This document shows, one piece after another, positions 35,861 to 47,000 of a stretch of 64,000 bases of DNA. The first letter of the stretch is position 1. Each line of letters opens with the position of its first letter. Source of the DNA: Stratiolaelaps scimitus. Lineage: Eukaryota; Arthropoda; Arachnida; Mesostigmata; Laelapidae. Location of the stretch: the NCBI GenBank assembly GCA_019614645.1, contig JABWDB010000007.1, forward strand, positions 1,860,001 to 1,924,000, written 5' to 3'. Made by a program: the position numbers and the translations under genes. The notes below the pieces were generated by a model that saw only the letters and a list, made by a program, of their open reading frames with translations, did no database searches and had not been told where the DNA came from.

Positions 35861-36924
35861 GGCCGGGTTGATCGGGTAGCGGGCAGGTCGAGCAGCTTTG
35901 CTTAGTAGATTTTATACGTTGATACACCGAATAGAGGGCGACGTGTAGGAACGGGGTAACAGAGAGAAATGTCACACTGTAGAAATGAAACAACTCGCTA
36001 GTGGGGTGAGTCAGAAATATATTTTCTATTTTGTGTATCGATAAAAGCGAGGACCCTCGAAGTGGAGATTGTGTTCGTGAGTTTAGACGATCTGTCGAGA
36101 CTCGCAAACAGCTATGTTGGAGTTTTATGTTTGGGCGGTTATTTTTCGATGCGTTATTATAACCATTGCATATCATCATCCTGTCAATTTGAGACTTAAT
36201 CAAAGGCGGATCGTAAGCATCGCTAATGGGTAAGGGGCTCACATTCACTAGGTGTCACTTCCGTGAAATCGTTATGAAGAATCTATCTCTCCTTCTCTTA
36301 TAGGAAACCCCGGGAGTGGCTGATGATAGCAGATGCAGTACCAAACAGCACTGTGCAGATGCACATGTGTATGCACGCGTTGCCCTGTGATAGTAACATA
36401 CCACTCCGTGCAGCGTTGCCCCGATCAACTACTTCACTTCTGTAGTAATTACCCTACTCCATAAATTTGTTCCCCTTAATGCCATTAATCACTGCATACA
36501 CATCTTGTGACCACAATCCCCTGTCCTACTGAGCTAACCCTGTTGTGTTTTGTGATCTCGAGGTAAAGCTGATCTCAAGTTTCAACATATCCCCGTGTAA
36601 ATCTTACGCCACTAGCGAGATGTTCGCAAGACAACGGCGCATTCATATTGACAAGCCAACCGAAATTTTCAATTCTGTGCCGCATTATGTAGTTCCATCC
36701 GGGTACATTCAACCCTAGGAGAGAACTGAAAGAAAATAATATTTTTTTAATTTTAATGGCTTCTTAGAATATAATTCCGATTTCCCCCAGACATGGTTAT
36801 TCTGGCAATTGAATCAATTACTAAATTTAGGATGTGCTCGAATAGCCGCTTCACAATCGTGATCTGCGTATCTGTCTGTTCAGCATTGCAGAGTAAATTT
36901 AATACTTAAAGCCCAGTCACCATG

Positions 36925-36985
36925 TGTAAGGTAAGGTAAAGACTATATTGATTTATTAACGGAACTGCAGTTTTACAACAAAAAT
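36925..36985 (-). mobile_element. Family B SINE, 3' fragment
   Basis: GGTAAGGTAAAG (tail), then ATTGATTTATTAACGGAACT, GCAGTTTTACAA. This matches the reverse complement of the family B 3' end; similarity stops abruptly where the open frame at 36984 begins. Confidence 0.6.
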
Positions 36986-37265
36986 GTGCGTTTCCTTCAT
37001 CAGCGACACACTTAATGCCGTAAATCAGATATTTGCAAACTCAACCCGTAAGGAGGTCGTGACACGGGCCATGAAGGACGGGATCCGAGGGTTCGTTTCC
37101 TACATGGGCCTGGCCAGAGACATATGGGATAGAGGGAGCACAATAGCCGAAAGGATCCTCCGGGAGAAGGATAGGCTAGAACAGGCACGGATAAGAGACA
37201 ACACACATCTGATCGACGACGCGACTAGTGTTAAGCGAATTCAACCTCTATCGGTTCTATTGTAG
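36984..37265 (+). CDS. Orphan 93-codon open frame abutting a SINE fragment
   Basis: The frame begins with ATG at 36984 and ends in TAG. The middle part (KEVVTRAMKDGIRGFVSYMG, later IWDRGSTIAERILREKDRLE) is charged, amphipathic and uses G/C-ending codons more than its surroundings, as real coding sequence often does. It starts exactly where the family B SINE similarity ends. It may be a fragment of a transposon protein, a 3' exon of an unseen gene, or chance. I do not recognise the sequence. Confidence 0.3.
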   Translation: MCVSFISDTLNAVNQIFANSTRKEVVTRAMKDGIRGFVSYMGLARDIWDRGSTIAERILREKDRLEQARIRDNTHLIDDATSVKRIQPLSVLL

Positions 37266-37527
37266 ATTCGAACTCGTCGCGTCATCGACGTCATCATCGC
37301 CTCCGTGATTACGGCGACTTGTGGCTGGGCAACAAGTCCAATAATAGCTCATTGAAATTTTGTTGCCTCCAGATCACCATATCGCTAACCGCCTGAGTCG
37401 CCTCCGTTTCTGTCGGTCGGTCAACGCTCAGTCAAGTGTACGTATGTGTGTGTATCGTTGTCGACGTCATGGACAAGGCCAACTAGACTCAGATCCGTTT
37501 GGCCGATGACAGAAACGCTGGAAGAGT

Positions 37528-37590
37528 TCGGTGAACGGACGAAAGAGCCCTGAACTGGACCAGCCCAGGGCTCTTTCGTCCGTTCACCGA
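37528..37590. repeat. Perfect 25-bp inverted repeat with 13-nt loop
   Basis: Arms 37528-37552 and 37566-37590 are exact reverse complements (left arm begins TCGGTGAACGGACGAAAG). The loop is AACTGGACCAGCC. There are no mismatches in 25 bp and about 60% GC, far beyond the short palindromes elsewhere in the window. Confidence 0.95.
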
Positions 37591-37875
37591 GTGCTACTGG
37601 ATGCTAACGAGGCTAAATGCCACCTCGATCACAAGGGAAAGCAACCGGCTGCTCCTTTGAAATCGACCCCTTTCCAATGAGTCATTGACCAGGCGTAAGG
37701 CCATCAATCAACGATCAATCGCGGTCATTAGCAACTCGACAGGTCACTTGGAAAATTTCCTCCTCTCAAAAAAAAGAGTCACTTGCTGTTTCGCGGTGGA
37801 AATTCCTACCCGCTCAACTAATATTTGGATAGTTCTCTGGATTCGTTTCGGAATATCTCACAGAAACTGTCGTTT

Positions 37876-37952
37876 AGTATCAGCTGCCTGTCAGATAGGG
37901 GAACAGCTGAGGGTCAGCTCGAAAACAAAAAAAAAAAAGTATCAGCTGCCTG
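37876..37952 (+). mobile_element. Family C retroposon, 5'-truncated copy with 15-bp target-site duplication
   Basis: AGTATCAGCTGCCTG occurs at 37876-37890 and 37938-37952. Between them lie 47 bp of the family core (GATAGGGGAACAGCTGAGGG) ending in GAAAAC and an A run. This is a plus-strand insertion truncated at the 5' end. Confidence 0.9.
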
Positions 37953-39544
37953 CTTGTGAGCCTTTAATTGTACAATAATTAGAATAGTAATTGGGTATAG
38001 TTGGGTTTCAGGCCGCTGCTGCCATAGTTCCGAGGGAGGCCGAGATGGCATGGCCTCCCTGTACAGCGGCCTGCTCTAGGTCAGTGAGTAAGCTTGACGT
38101 ATGTCCTATACTGTGAGCTAGGGGATGCTTTTCTCCGCTAAGAGGTTTTCGGGCGGACTCTCACGGCTTTTCTGCGCTATTATACTTTTTTCTACTGGCA
38201 GATGAAGTGGATAGGGGGTTCCATGAGAAAGCTATTGCCTATCTCATAGACGTTAACGAATTGTATTTCCGTAGTGGTCCCCTGGGGTGAATGAAACTGA
38301 GGATTATATAAGGAGACAAATGATTGCTTCATAGTCATCGAATTTAGTAAAAGATATTATAATATGTCGCTGTTAAGCCAACGACCATTCACCAGGTAGC
38401 AGCCAGGCCATTGTCTCTACACAACGCTGAAGATTTTCGGCGTGCTGTAAGATAAGATGCTAAGCGTATACTGGGCAGGGTACGAAAGTGAATGACGAAA
38501 ATGAATGCAAAGATTTTCCTTAGATATCTAAAGGACCCACGCAGTTTCCATTTTGGGCATCCCGCTTAAGGACTGGGGGCAAGTGGGTCCTCCTGGTTGT
38601 AGATACTCTATTAAGTATATATATAAAGGTGTTCTTTAAATGTGTTTCACGTCCAGCGGGTGCAATTGTCGCCCACTTTTATAATTGACTAATAAGTTAC
38701 TAAGAAATGATTGAATATTCGAGGTCATTTGGTATTAGAACTTATTGAGAGGTGACCCCTCGTCAGATTGAGAGAATCGAAAAATTATACCGAATAAATA
38801 TTTGAAGGTCGTTTTCAAAACGATATACATAGCCTGCTTATATAGAAACGAATTTTTGTGATTTTTAGAACGAGTTGCCTTTTCATCAACTCTCATCAAT
38901 TAGGGGTTCTTGTTAATTTCCCACGTTCAATTTACTATTGTACTTGGGCGAGCGCATGCATCGCAGCATTATCCAACTCAAAAATATCGCTCGAACCGGC
39001 GAAACTGTTCTTTTGAGCTGCTGATAGGTCTGTGAGACTGTCCCAGTTCACACGGGTTTCGTCGAACGAGCCTGATCGGAGATTGTCATCTCTATTTTAC
39101 GCTGGCCCATATATAATATATAATACCCATATATAGTACTGCAGAACCGACTCCGACGGCATTTGTCCACTCAGCTCCTGCAAACACAACCGATAATAAC
39201 AACAACTAAGTAAGTCGTTTATTGCACGTTTCCACTCGTTTCACTGTTGTTACTGTTGGGCAATTTTACCTTTTATTTTTAGGTGTGTAGGTATAACAAA
39301 TTCATCAATTGTTCACACGATAACGCACTTCCGTGTGAATAATTGATGATTTTTTTTTGGCAAATACTTATTGCACTATTTTTAGTAAAGTAGTATGTAT
39401 TCTTGTTGTGGGTGAATATATTTCGAATGCCATAATCAAATAATCTCGAATGTCCTTGAGACTGTTACGCGGTCGGGTGGTCTAATGAAGGCGACGCCCT
39501 TCTCTGTTGTCGTGTGCGCTTGTTTTGGTCAAAAGGTTAGTGTA

Positions 39545-39547
<3 letters not shown>

Positions 39548-39614
<67 letters not shown>
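39548..39614. repeat. Long (AT)n microsatellite
   Basis: About 67 bp of uninterrupted alternating AT, the longest in the window. Confidence 0.95.
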
Positions 39615-39615
<1 letters not shown>

Positions 39616-42462
39616 CTTTAAAATGACTGCATTTGACCGCAATTAGTAGGTACGTGAAAAATATACGATTTTCATCGAAGTTGTTAGTCATCACTAGGTC
39701 ACTCACAACGCGAAAGCGGTACCGTGGACGTCAAATGTTGGCTGAGAGTTAGCCCGAAAAAGTTTAGTTTAGGTCACTCACAACAGTTGTATATCACCAC
39801 CGGTCACGGGAGAATGCGCTGCCAACTTTCTCCACAAAACTCATATTCAGCAGCGTCTAGCGTCTACGGTGTCTTACGGTAGAATAGGCCGATGACAAAT
39901 TTATGCGGAAAGGCTTAAGCGTTAGCTCGGCGTGCTTAGTAGTTTTTTTCTTTACGCGGCAAATTTTCCAATCTCACGAGCTCAACTAGTTCAAGCGCTC
40001 CCATCATGTTTCTGAGAAGAGGCGATGCATGGGAAGATTACTGACCTAAAGCGACTCAGCCTTGCCACAGGGGGCTACCGGCGATTAGTCACCTTCCACT
40101 GACGGTACTTGATCTTCTCTTATGATTGATACCGCGGCCACATGTGTACAGTGTAGGAGAACTAATCATTGTACCTGCGTTTCGGGAAAAAAAAAATTAC
40201 AAAAAAAAAACAAACGATCAACTGTGCGATCCCATTTTGTGCGTATGTTGATTTTTGCGAGGAACCTTCGAGGTGAGGTGCTCGTTCCGAGGTTAACCCA
40301 AGTGTCCTGCTTGTAGATGGCAAACATCTTACGGCTACTCAACAAAAAAGGGTTAAGCAGCCGAGATTTGGAATTGCAGTTATATCGTTATGTAATGGGC
40401 AATCCTATGGAGCATGTGTATTGCTAATTAATTGATGCAATTAGGATGTAATTGACTTGGATAGTGGTAGTGTTGTATGCACAACGAACGTGAACGATGA
40501 TTGTAATCCTGTGAAAGGATCCGAATGCTTTTTTTCTTTAATTCTGCGGATGTCATTTCGGGCCAGATATTGCACAGGTTACTTATTCGACAATTAGTGT
40601 CAAGCTAACCAGCCGACTATATTATTGGCTGCTGTGGGTGTTACAACGAGCTGTTGTGTCTACGCATGCCTCGTGTTGCATTCTGATTGCATACCCCTCG
40701 TGTATATCAGCTGTTTGGCGGACGCATTTCGAAGCTTCTAACGTGCACTGTGTGGGTTAATTGTCTGAACGTGTAATGTGGCACGTAATACTCACTTTTG
40801 CCAGCTATTCATGGTTCTGACCTTCCATACTCTATAAACACTGGCAACTGATAGAATCAACCCTTGGTCTATTCCATTTTGTGACACCTGTCAGATAATT
40901 TGATGAAGCGCGCCAATAAGTACTCATGTGTAATAACATCCCAACACGAACAATTAGTCGGGAATGAGTCAATCAAAGTGTCAATAGGGAACTAGCAGAG
41001 GAATGCCTGACAAATGATTACTTCTCGTGTTGGATACGCTGAGACCGCGCAGCATAGCATCGTAAACGGTAAGGGCCAATCTTTAGCGTATTATTATTTA
41101 GCGAAAGCGTACGTCTCTTTGGCACACACCCAAACAAATGAATTGTTTTGCATTGCCACACAGGGGGAACAGCGAAGGCTGACCTCAAGAAACAACACAT
41201 CTAGAAACCTTATAGAAGTACTCAATGAACCTTGTCCGCATACACCATAGCAATGAGCTCACACGGATTCTGCGTACGGTACTAGCGTCCTCGGGATCTC
41301 CTCCCATGATGGGGACAGATTCGGTTGATTTTATCTACCTATCACTGAGCTGCTTATTTATGACTACCCATAACCTCGTGGTGTATGTACCTGTATAAAT
41401 TTGATTTTGATTTCTCGGACCATTTCGCTAAGAGCCAGGAATCAAATAGAACTGGCGATGTAGATTCTGTTACGTGCTATGATTTTTAGACGTAGCCGAC
41501 GGAGGCTTGCGACGGACAACCCGTTCGAGCACGCCATTCTTCAGATGCAGCTAAAGGTAACACCTGCATTTTCATTGTTGTAGGCTGCCAACATACCGCT
41601 CTCACGGTGCCTGTGTGCATGTGCGTTCGTGTATCACGGTCAAATTGTGTACGGTCAACTCATGTCAGTTTGCACTGCTAGAAGCGGAGACAGAGAAAGG
41701 ACGCGTAACTGCATAACGCCCTGCTGAATCAACTAGAATTACAATGAATTTGTCCTTCTCTAGCAAATGATGCCTGTGTGACCTATGCACACGGCGGTCG
41801 CCTTGGAGCCGGCTTTCTCTTCACAATTTCGCCTGCGTGATCGTGCCATAAAAATAGAACTCTTCCGTTAATCTGCCCGACAGAGGTGGGCCCTGGTTCA
41901 ATTCTTACCGTTGCGTCTGGTATCGCATCAAACATTCTGTGATAGATCCAGTGCTGCTCTGGCGCTGCCATGTGTAGCTAGAATTTTCTATTATATTATT
42001 CACGAGGAACTCTTCATAAGAACTCTTCATGCCACCTCTGAACACCACTGAATTTAGTTATTGGAACAATCCGCGTTCTTGTGTATATCAGCCTCAAGAT
42101 AGAACCGGCTACTAAAATGACACACTCATTGCTGAGGAGAGTCGTCTACAGAAGACAGCAGCTGGTAGCGCCTCATACATCAGCATCTTCACAGTAGTAT
42201 CGCTAATGGCAGGCGGGCGTTGTGGCAGGTACCAAGATCGAGACACGTGCTAGACACGATAAACAAGGTTATGGAAAACGGTGGGGTGGTGCTGTAACGG
42301 CCTTGTGGAAACTGTAACGAGGAAATAAGCAACGCTTGAGAGACAACCGAGGAGAACTATGTAGACATGCTACCAGAGACCCATAAGAGAGCCAGGCGGC
42401 TCAAGAATACCCACTGACGTAATATCGACAGACAGTTCCGCTGGACGAATTATATAGAGCAG

Positions 42463-42465
<3 letters not shown>

Positions 42466-42508
<43 letters not shown>

Positions 42509-42511
42509 TAA
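42466..42511. repeat. (AT)n microsatellite
   Basis: About 45 bp of alternating AT with a single C interruption. Confidence 0.9.
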
Positions 42512-42639
42512 GAAGAACAAACCGGGATCAAGTCAAAGTGACATTATGATGTATTTAAGAGCATTCACTACATTCCCCGTATCCTAGTCCACTTGTTGGG
42601 CGTTCTTACAAACCGCTTATGGCGGTAATATTTGTGGCT

Positions 42640-43770
42640 CGAAGTAGCACTTGTGCTGGTCATACCCCCTCCCCCCCGCGCGTTGCGTGGACACGATCGA
42701 CGTCCAACAGCCTCGGTGATGTGTGACCGGGCTATTCTTTCGTGTTGTGCTCTCCGTGCACGCCGGCACTACCACCAGTGGGAGTACATAGCGCCCGTCC
42801 ATCGGTGCCCGTGAGCGCACCGAGGGCGGTGCTTCGTTCCTGCGCCACCGTCATTTTGACCACCCTCACAATGGGACTAAGCACTAGAGTGCTACTAGAG
42901 GAGTGGTTCGATCTTCGTCATATTTTCTTGTCGTCTTGTTGTTCTTCTTCTTGCTCTTCTTTCTCTTCTTCCTATTCTCTTGGTCCTTTCCCGATGGCGA
43001 CGCGCCCTCGAGGGCGAGGGCAGCTACGACGTCGTTCACGACGCCGAACGACGTGAAAAGGTGCCGCATCTGGTGGCAACTGCCTGTGGCAGGAGGCACG
43101 CGCGTCCGCGCGAACAATCACACCGAGGCAGGGCAAAGGAACAAACGCACAGAGCGCGGCAGGCGAGAGATAGAACAGGCGGCTAGACGTCAGTTGGGCA
43201 GCAACTACCAGAATTCGGTGGCCGCCGGTGACGAGCAGCATCCGCGCAGTGTTGCCCCCTACGACCGCTGCCGGCGCCGTGGTCGCCAGAGCCGCCAACG
43301 CCATCGTCGCCGCCGCCAGCATAAGAACAAAGAGTCTGGCTGGGTGTCGGGTATCTGTCGCTTCTTCATGCGTGGTCTCCATCATACGTGAGAGTGGACT
43401 AGAGGTGAATCGCTCGCTATCCGCGGCAACAGCAGCAGCTGTTGTTGTCGGCGGCTGTCCACTGTGTGGCCACAGCATCGAACTGCGGTTGCTGTCGCTG
43501 GCACCACTTCAGCGGTGGTCATTCCGCTCGGAAGGTCAGCAGCAGCAATAGGGACGCTGCCAGGTTCTCGGACCCGCTGAGCAGAGCGCGTCGCTCGGCG
43601 TTGACGCCCCGTCAGGACGATCCTCTTAAACTGGTGCGTGTGGTGATAGTAGTGTTGACTGGAACGCCGGCGCGGTTAGAGAGGTACTATCTGCTGGCCG
43701 GGGGGAGGACCACAACTGAGTTATTGGACATTCTGCACTGGAATGCGACGAGACTTGTGCGGCTTTAATC
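42640..43770. promoter_or_regulatory. GC-rich patch upstream of the CCP gene, possible promoter/5' UTR
   Basis: It contains C runs, CTT/TTC repeats (42930-42980) and many CGs, with alternating GCC/GCA and CAG triplets (43260-43440). It lies 250-1400 bp upstream of the signal-peptide exon at 44016. Overlapping long open frames on both strands reflect base composition. Its position suggests a promoter or untranslated first exon for that gene, or a divergent promoter; I see no defined elements. Confidence 0.35.
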
Positions 43771-44015
43771 CCACAGTCAATACCCTCGACAGACGCATAC
43801 ACACACACACACACAGAGAGACACAGAAACGCAAGCGTGTGCGTACTGACGTTCATGTATGGTTTGGTGCTTTGTCAGTGACATCGTGAGATACACAAGG
43901 CGAATTGGCAGAGACAGGCCGACGGACAGCGGGCCAGTGAACCCCGCTGGGAGTGATCAAGACTCCGGATAAGGGAGGTGAATTGAAAACTGTGAATATA
44001 TCGAGCGGGGCCGAG

Positions 44016-47000
44016 ATGCGGCTACCGGTTGTACCACTCATCGGCGTGGGCCTACTCATTGCGATATCCAGAGGTAGGTGAAGCACATTTAGCAACGTGA
44101 AGGGGCACGCCATAAGTATGCTAATTATAGAACGAGATACATTGCAATCATAGGGTGAAGTCTGAAAAAAAGTGATCCATGGGGACTGAGGGCATTTCCG
44201 TACGTAAATGCTATGTATCATTAGTTCCCCTTAAGTAGCTGTCGTTTGTGGCACAACAGCTGTGCCTACTGGCATCCTGTGTAACCGAATTATCCAACCT
44301 GCCCTTGATATTGATCGAGACCGTTTATGAAACAGATATGCTGGGCTGGCTTACGGAGACAATCGGCCACTTCTTGGCGGCGTACAATTTCATGAAACCA
44401 CTATCAGAAGTCTGAAATGTACTTAAATAAGCCATCATAGGCAATGAAGAGGCATACTTGTAATCATTATTTTTATATAATTATTTCCATACTGTCATAG
44501 AAACGTCGTGACGCTAGCGTTGAGCAATGCTTTGGGTCTGCACTGCGTAAGATATTCAGTCCTTCATATCCTCGTTGTTCGGTCGATAATGATGATGGTT
44601 TCTATGTTCAACAAATATAGCATATCCACATTGTGCCGACAAGCGAATGAGCCAATTAAAAACGAGCAGGTCGATGACAAAATGCTTTAAAAAAATGTAT
44701 ATATATATATATATATATATATCAAAATTGGCCAAAACAGCAATGGCAGCATATTGGTTTATTCACATCAAGTTCACATACTCTGCCTTGTGCATCATCT
44801 TCACTGGTGCAGTTCACTCTGTACAGAAGGGAACCGAATTTCGCACGAGATTAAATACTACTAACAACTATTAATGCGATCATAACAGTAGATTTGCAAC
44901 CGATAATTGCAACCGTTTATTGGAAGCTAGCATATCAACACTTTATCGAACGATCGTATATCATAAGCTAGTCAATATATGAAACAGAGCAATCAGCTGT
45001 CTACCCATTTTATTCATTTTGTCAGGGATTGAACAATGACTTCCTGTCCGAAAAGGGATCAATTCATGTATTTGTGCCGCAGGTGCCTATCCTCCTTCAG
45101 TGTCAATTCTCTCTGTGTCTCTTCCGATATATTTCGATTCGGGACATGTCACCAAGTGTTTCAATTTACCAAGTGACACTAAATTATTTATTTTTCTCCA
45201 TTAACTGTTCACACTGGCCAGCTCTTCGATGCCGGGTGGCAAGCAACATGCCAATAGGAAATATATGCATAGGTACAAAGTGATTCCGGCATCTCGCAAT
45301 CCACCGCGTCGTCCTCTAACCGGCCAATGGTTAGCACGCAGCCTGCAGCCATGCGCTTCAAACCTCAGCTGTCAGCAAATTGACACTACTAACAAAGAAG
45401 AACCACTAAGTGATGGACTATCTCTCCCGAATGAATTAACGATCTGATTACAAATAGACCATGGCTGAGCGACAGTTAATTGACTTCTACAGTAGGATCA
45501 TCGATGCACTGCGACACGGTCAGCAAGCCCGAGTCTAGCCGAACAGCGCGGTGGAGGGCTCGCTGTCGCGACGTCACCTTTGAGCGTTCAGAAAAGTGCC
45601 CAAGTTGCCCAATATATTGCCACGTTGGATCTGTGTGATCATTTTGAACAGCTTCGTCTAATGGTATATGCTTCAGCCGAAACGGCTATATTACCTCGTG
45701 CTAATCAACTCTCAATCAAGTTACGATACGAGATATTTCCTCGTAAAATCGACCATGCGACACGTCTAGAAGTGAAATCGCACATCGTACGCGTGTTACA
45801 CCTGGACGTTAATACGATAATTTCCTAAGCGACTACACCCACTCGAGAGTCAGTCGGCCTAAGCGGAACATGCTGACGGTGAGCGTAGCCACGGTCGCAG
45901 CTCCGCATTCGACACAAAGTTCTCAGCAAGTAGCACAGCTCTATGGGATATTCGGGCAAATGCAATGGTTCCGAGTATAACTTCGTGTTCAGTTATTTTC
46001 TTGTTTTCCGTCCCGATACTTCTGATATACTTAGATCGCGCCGTGTACTTCAGAGTGATCGAATGTTGAACTAAAATGAGCCGGGAGAAGAGTGTGTCTT
46101 TTTTTTTTCCCGACGACGGCACACGTCGTTTAAAATACCAACAGCTCTTGATGATTTTAGCTCAACTATTTATAGCATTCTCTGATTTTTCGCTTGTTTC
46201 TTCCTTGTTTTAATATGCACAACGTTGCCATTTACCTGTGGTTTCAAGGGTAAGGGAGAACAATGGAAGATATCGCGGGAAAGCGTTTCCCTCGAAACGC
46301 TCAATCCCACTTAGTCTTCGAGAGGATTACACTCGTTTCGATCAGCCAGTTCGGGTTGGCGTAGCGACTTTCTCCGTTGCAACCTTACGCGCTGCTAATT
46401 GCTAATCGTTGTGCTATGAAGACTTGAGTCTCTCTCTCTCTCTATATATATATATATTCATGACAATGATAGATGGCCCCGCATGTTGAACGTCCGAGCG
46501 ACTAGTCTCGAAGGGCCGGCTTGTGGGCCTGGACGGAACAGGCTCGCCCCGCCAGCGGTTGTTAATACTCGTTAGCACTGACCCGGTGTGTTGACAGCTC
46601 TTCGGCACCAGACCCCACCTGATCTATGTAGTCGTTTACAATACACATCCCGCTGCTAACACCAACCACTGGTAGGCATTTAGCGATCTCCGGGGAAGCC
46701 CGAGTCGAACACCACCTTCAAATGCCCACATCTACTGATGTGCTCGTGTAGTTGTCCGCCTCGTCTACCCGAAGTAGAGTTTACTGCTACAACAGGGTGC
46801 CGTCAGCATAACCTGTTGGAGTGTATCGACGACAGGCATTTCATTTCAGCGTTCACCTCTCCCATACAAATGTATGACAAGGATCAGAAGCAATCGGAAA
46901 TCAGTCGTCGCTCGCATTTCGCGCGGTTCGCATTTTTCAAATGTATACAACAGATATTCGATTTTTCACCAACACATGCCATCGGGAATACCGAGGAACT

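Larger units (their letters stand above)
29020..44015. other. Fifteen kilobases without a confirmable gene
   Basis: This contains the repeats listed separately, GC-rich patches (about 30000-31150, 34690-35860 and 42640-43770) and many AT tracts. Long open frames in the GC-rich patches exist on both strands over the same bases, as expected where stop codons are scarce, and none shows a domain. One open frame (36984-37265) has coding-like codon choice and is listed separately. The patch just before 44016 probably holds the 5' UTR or promoter of the CCP gene. Confidence 0.45.

Noticed and set aside
39548..39614. CRISPR-like or satellite array
   Set aside because: It is plain (AT)n with no spacers; the window is eukaryotic.
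42903..43391. A 162-codon plus-strand frame with a hydrophobic start
   Set aside because: The hydrophobic part is a TTC/CTT repeat read as Phe/Leu, there is no ATG start and it overlaps other GC-rich frames.
45580..45828. An 83-codon frame after a plausible acceptor in the CCP intron
   Set aside because: No upstream partner in phase, no recognisable domain, and frames of this length are common by chance here.
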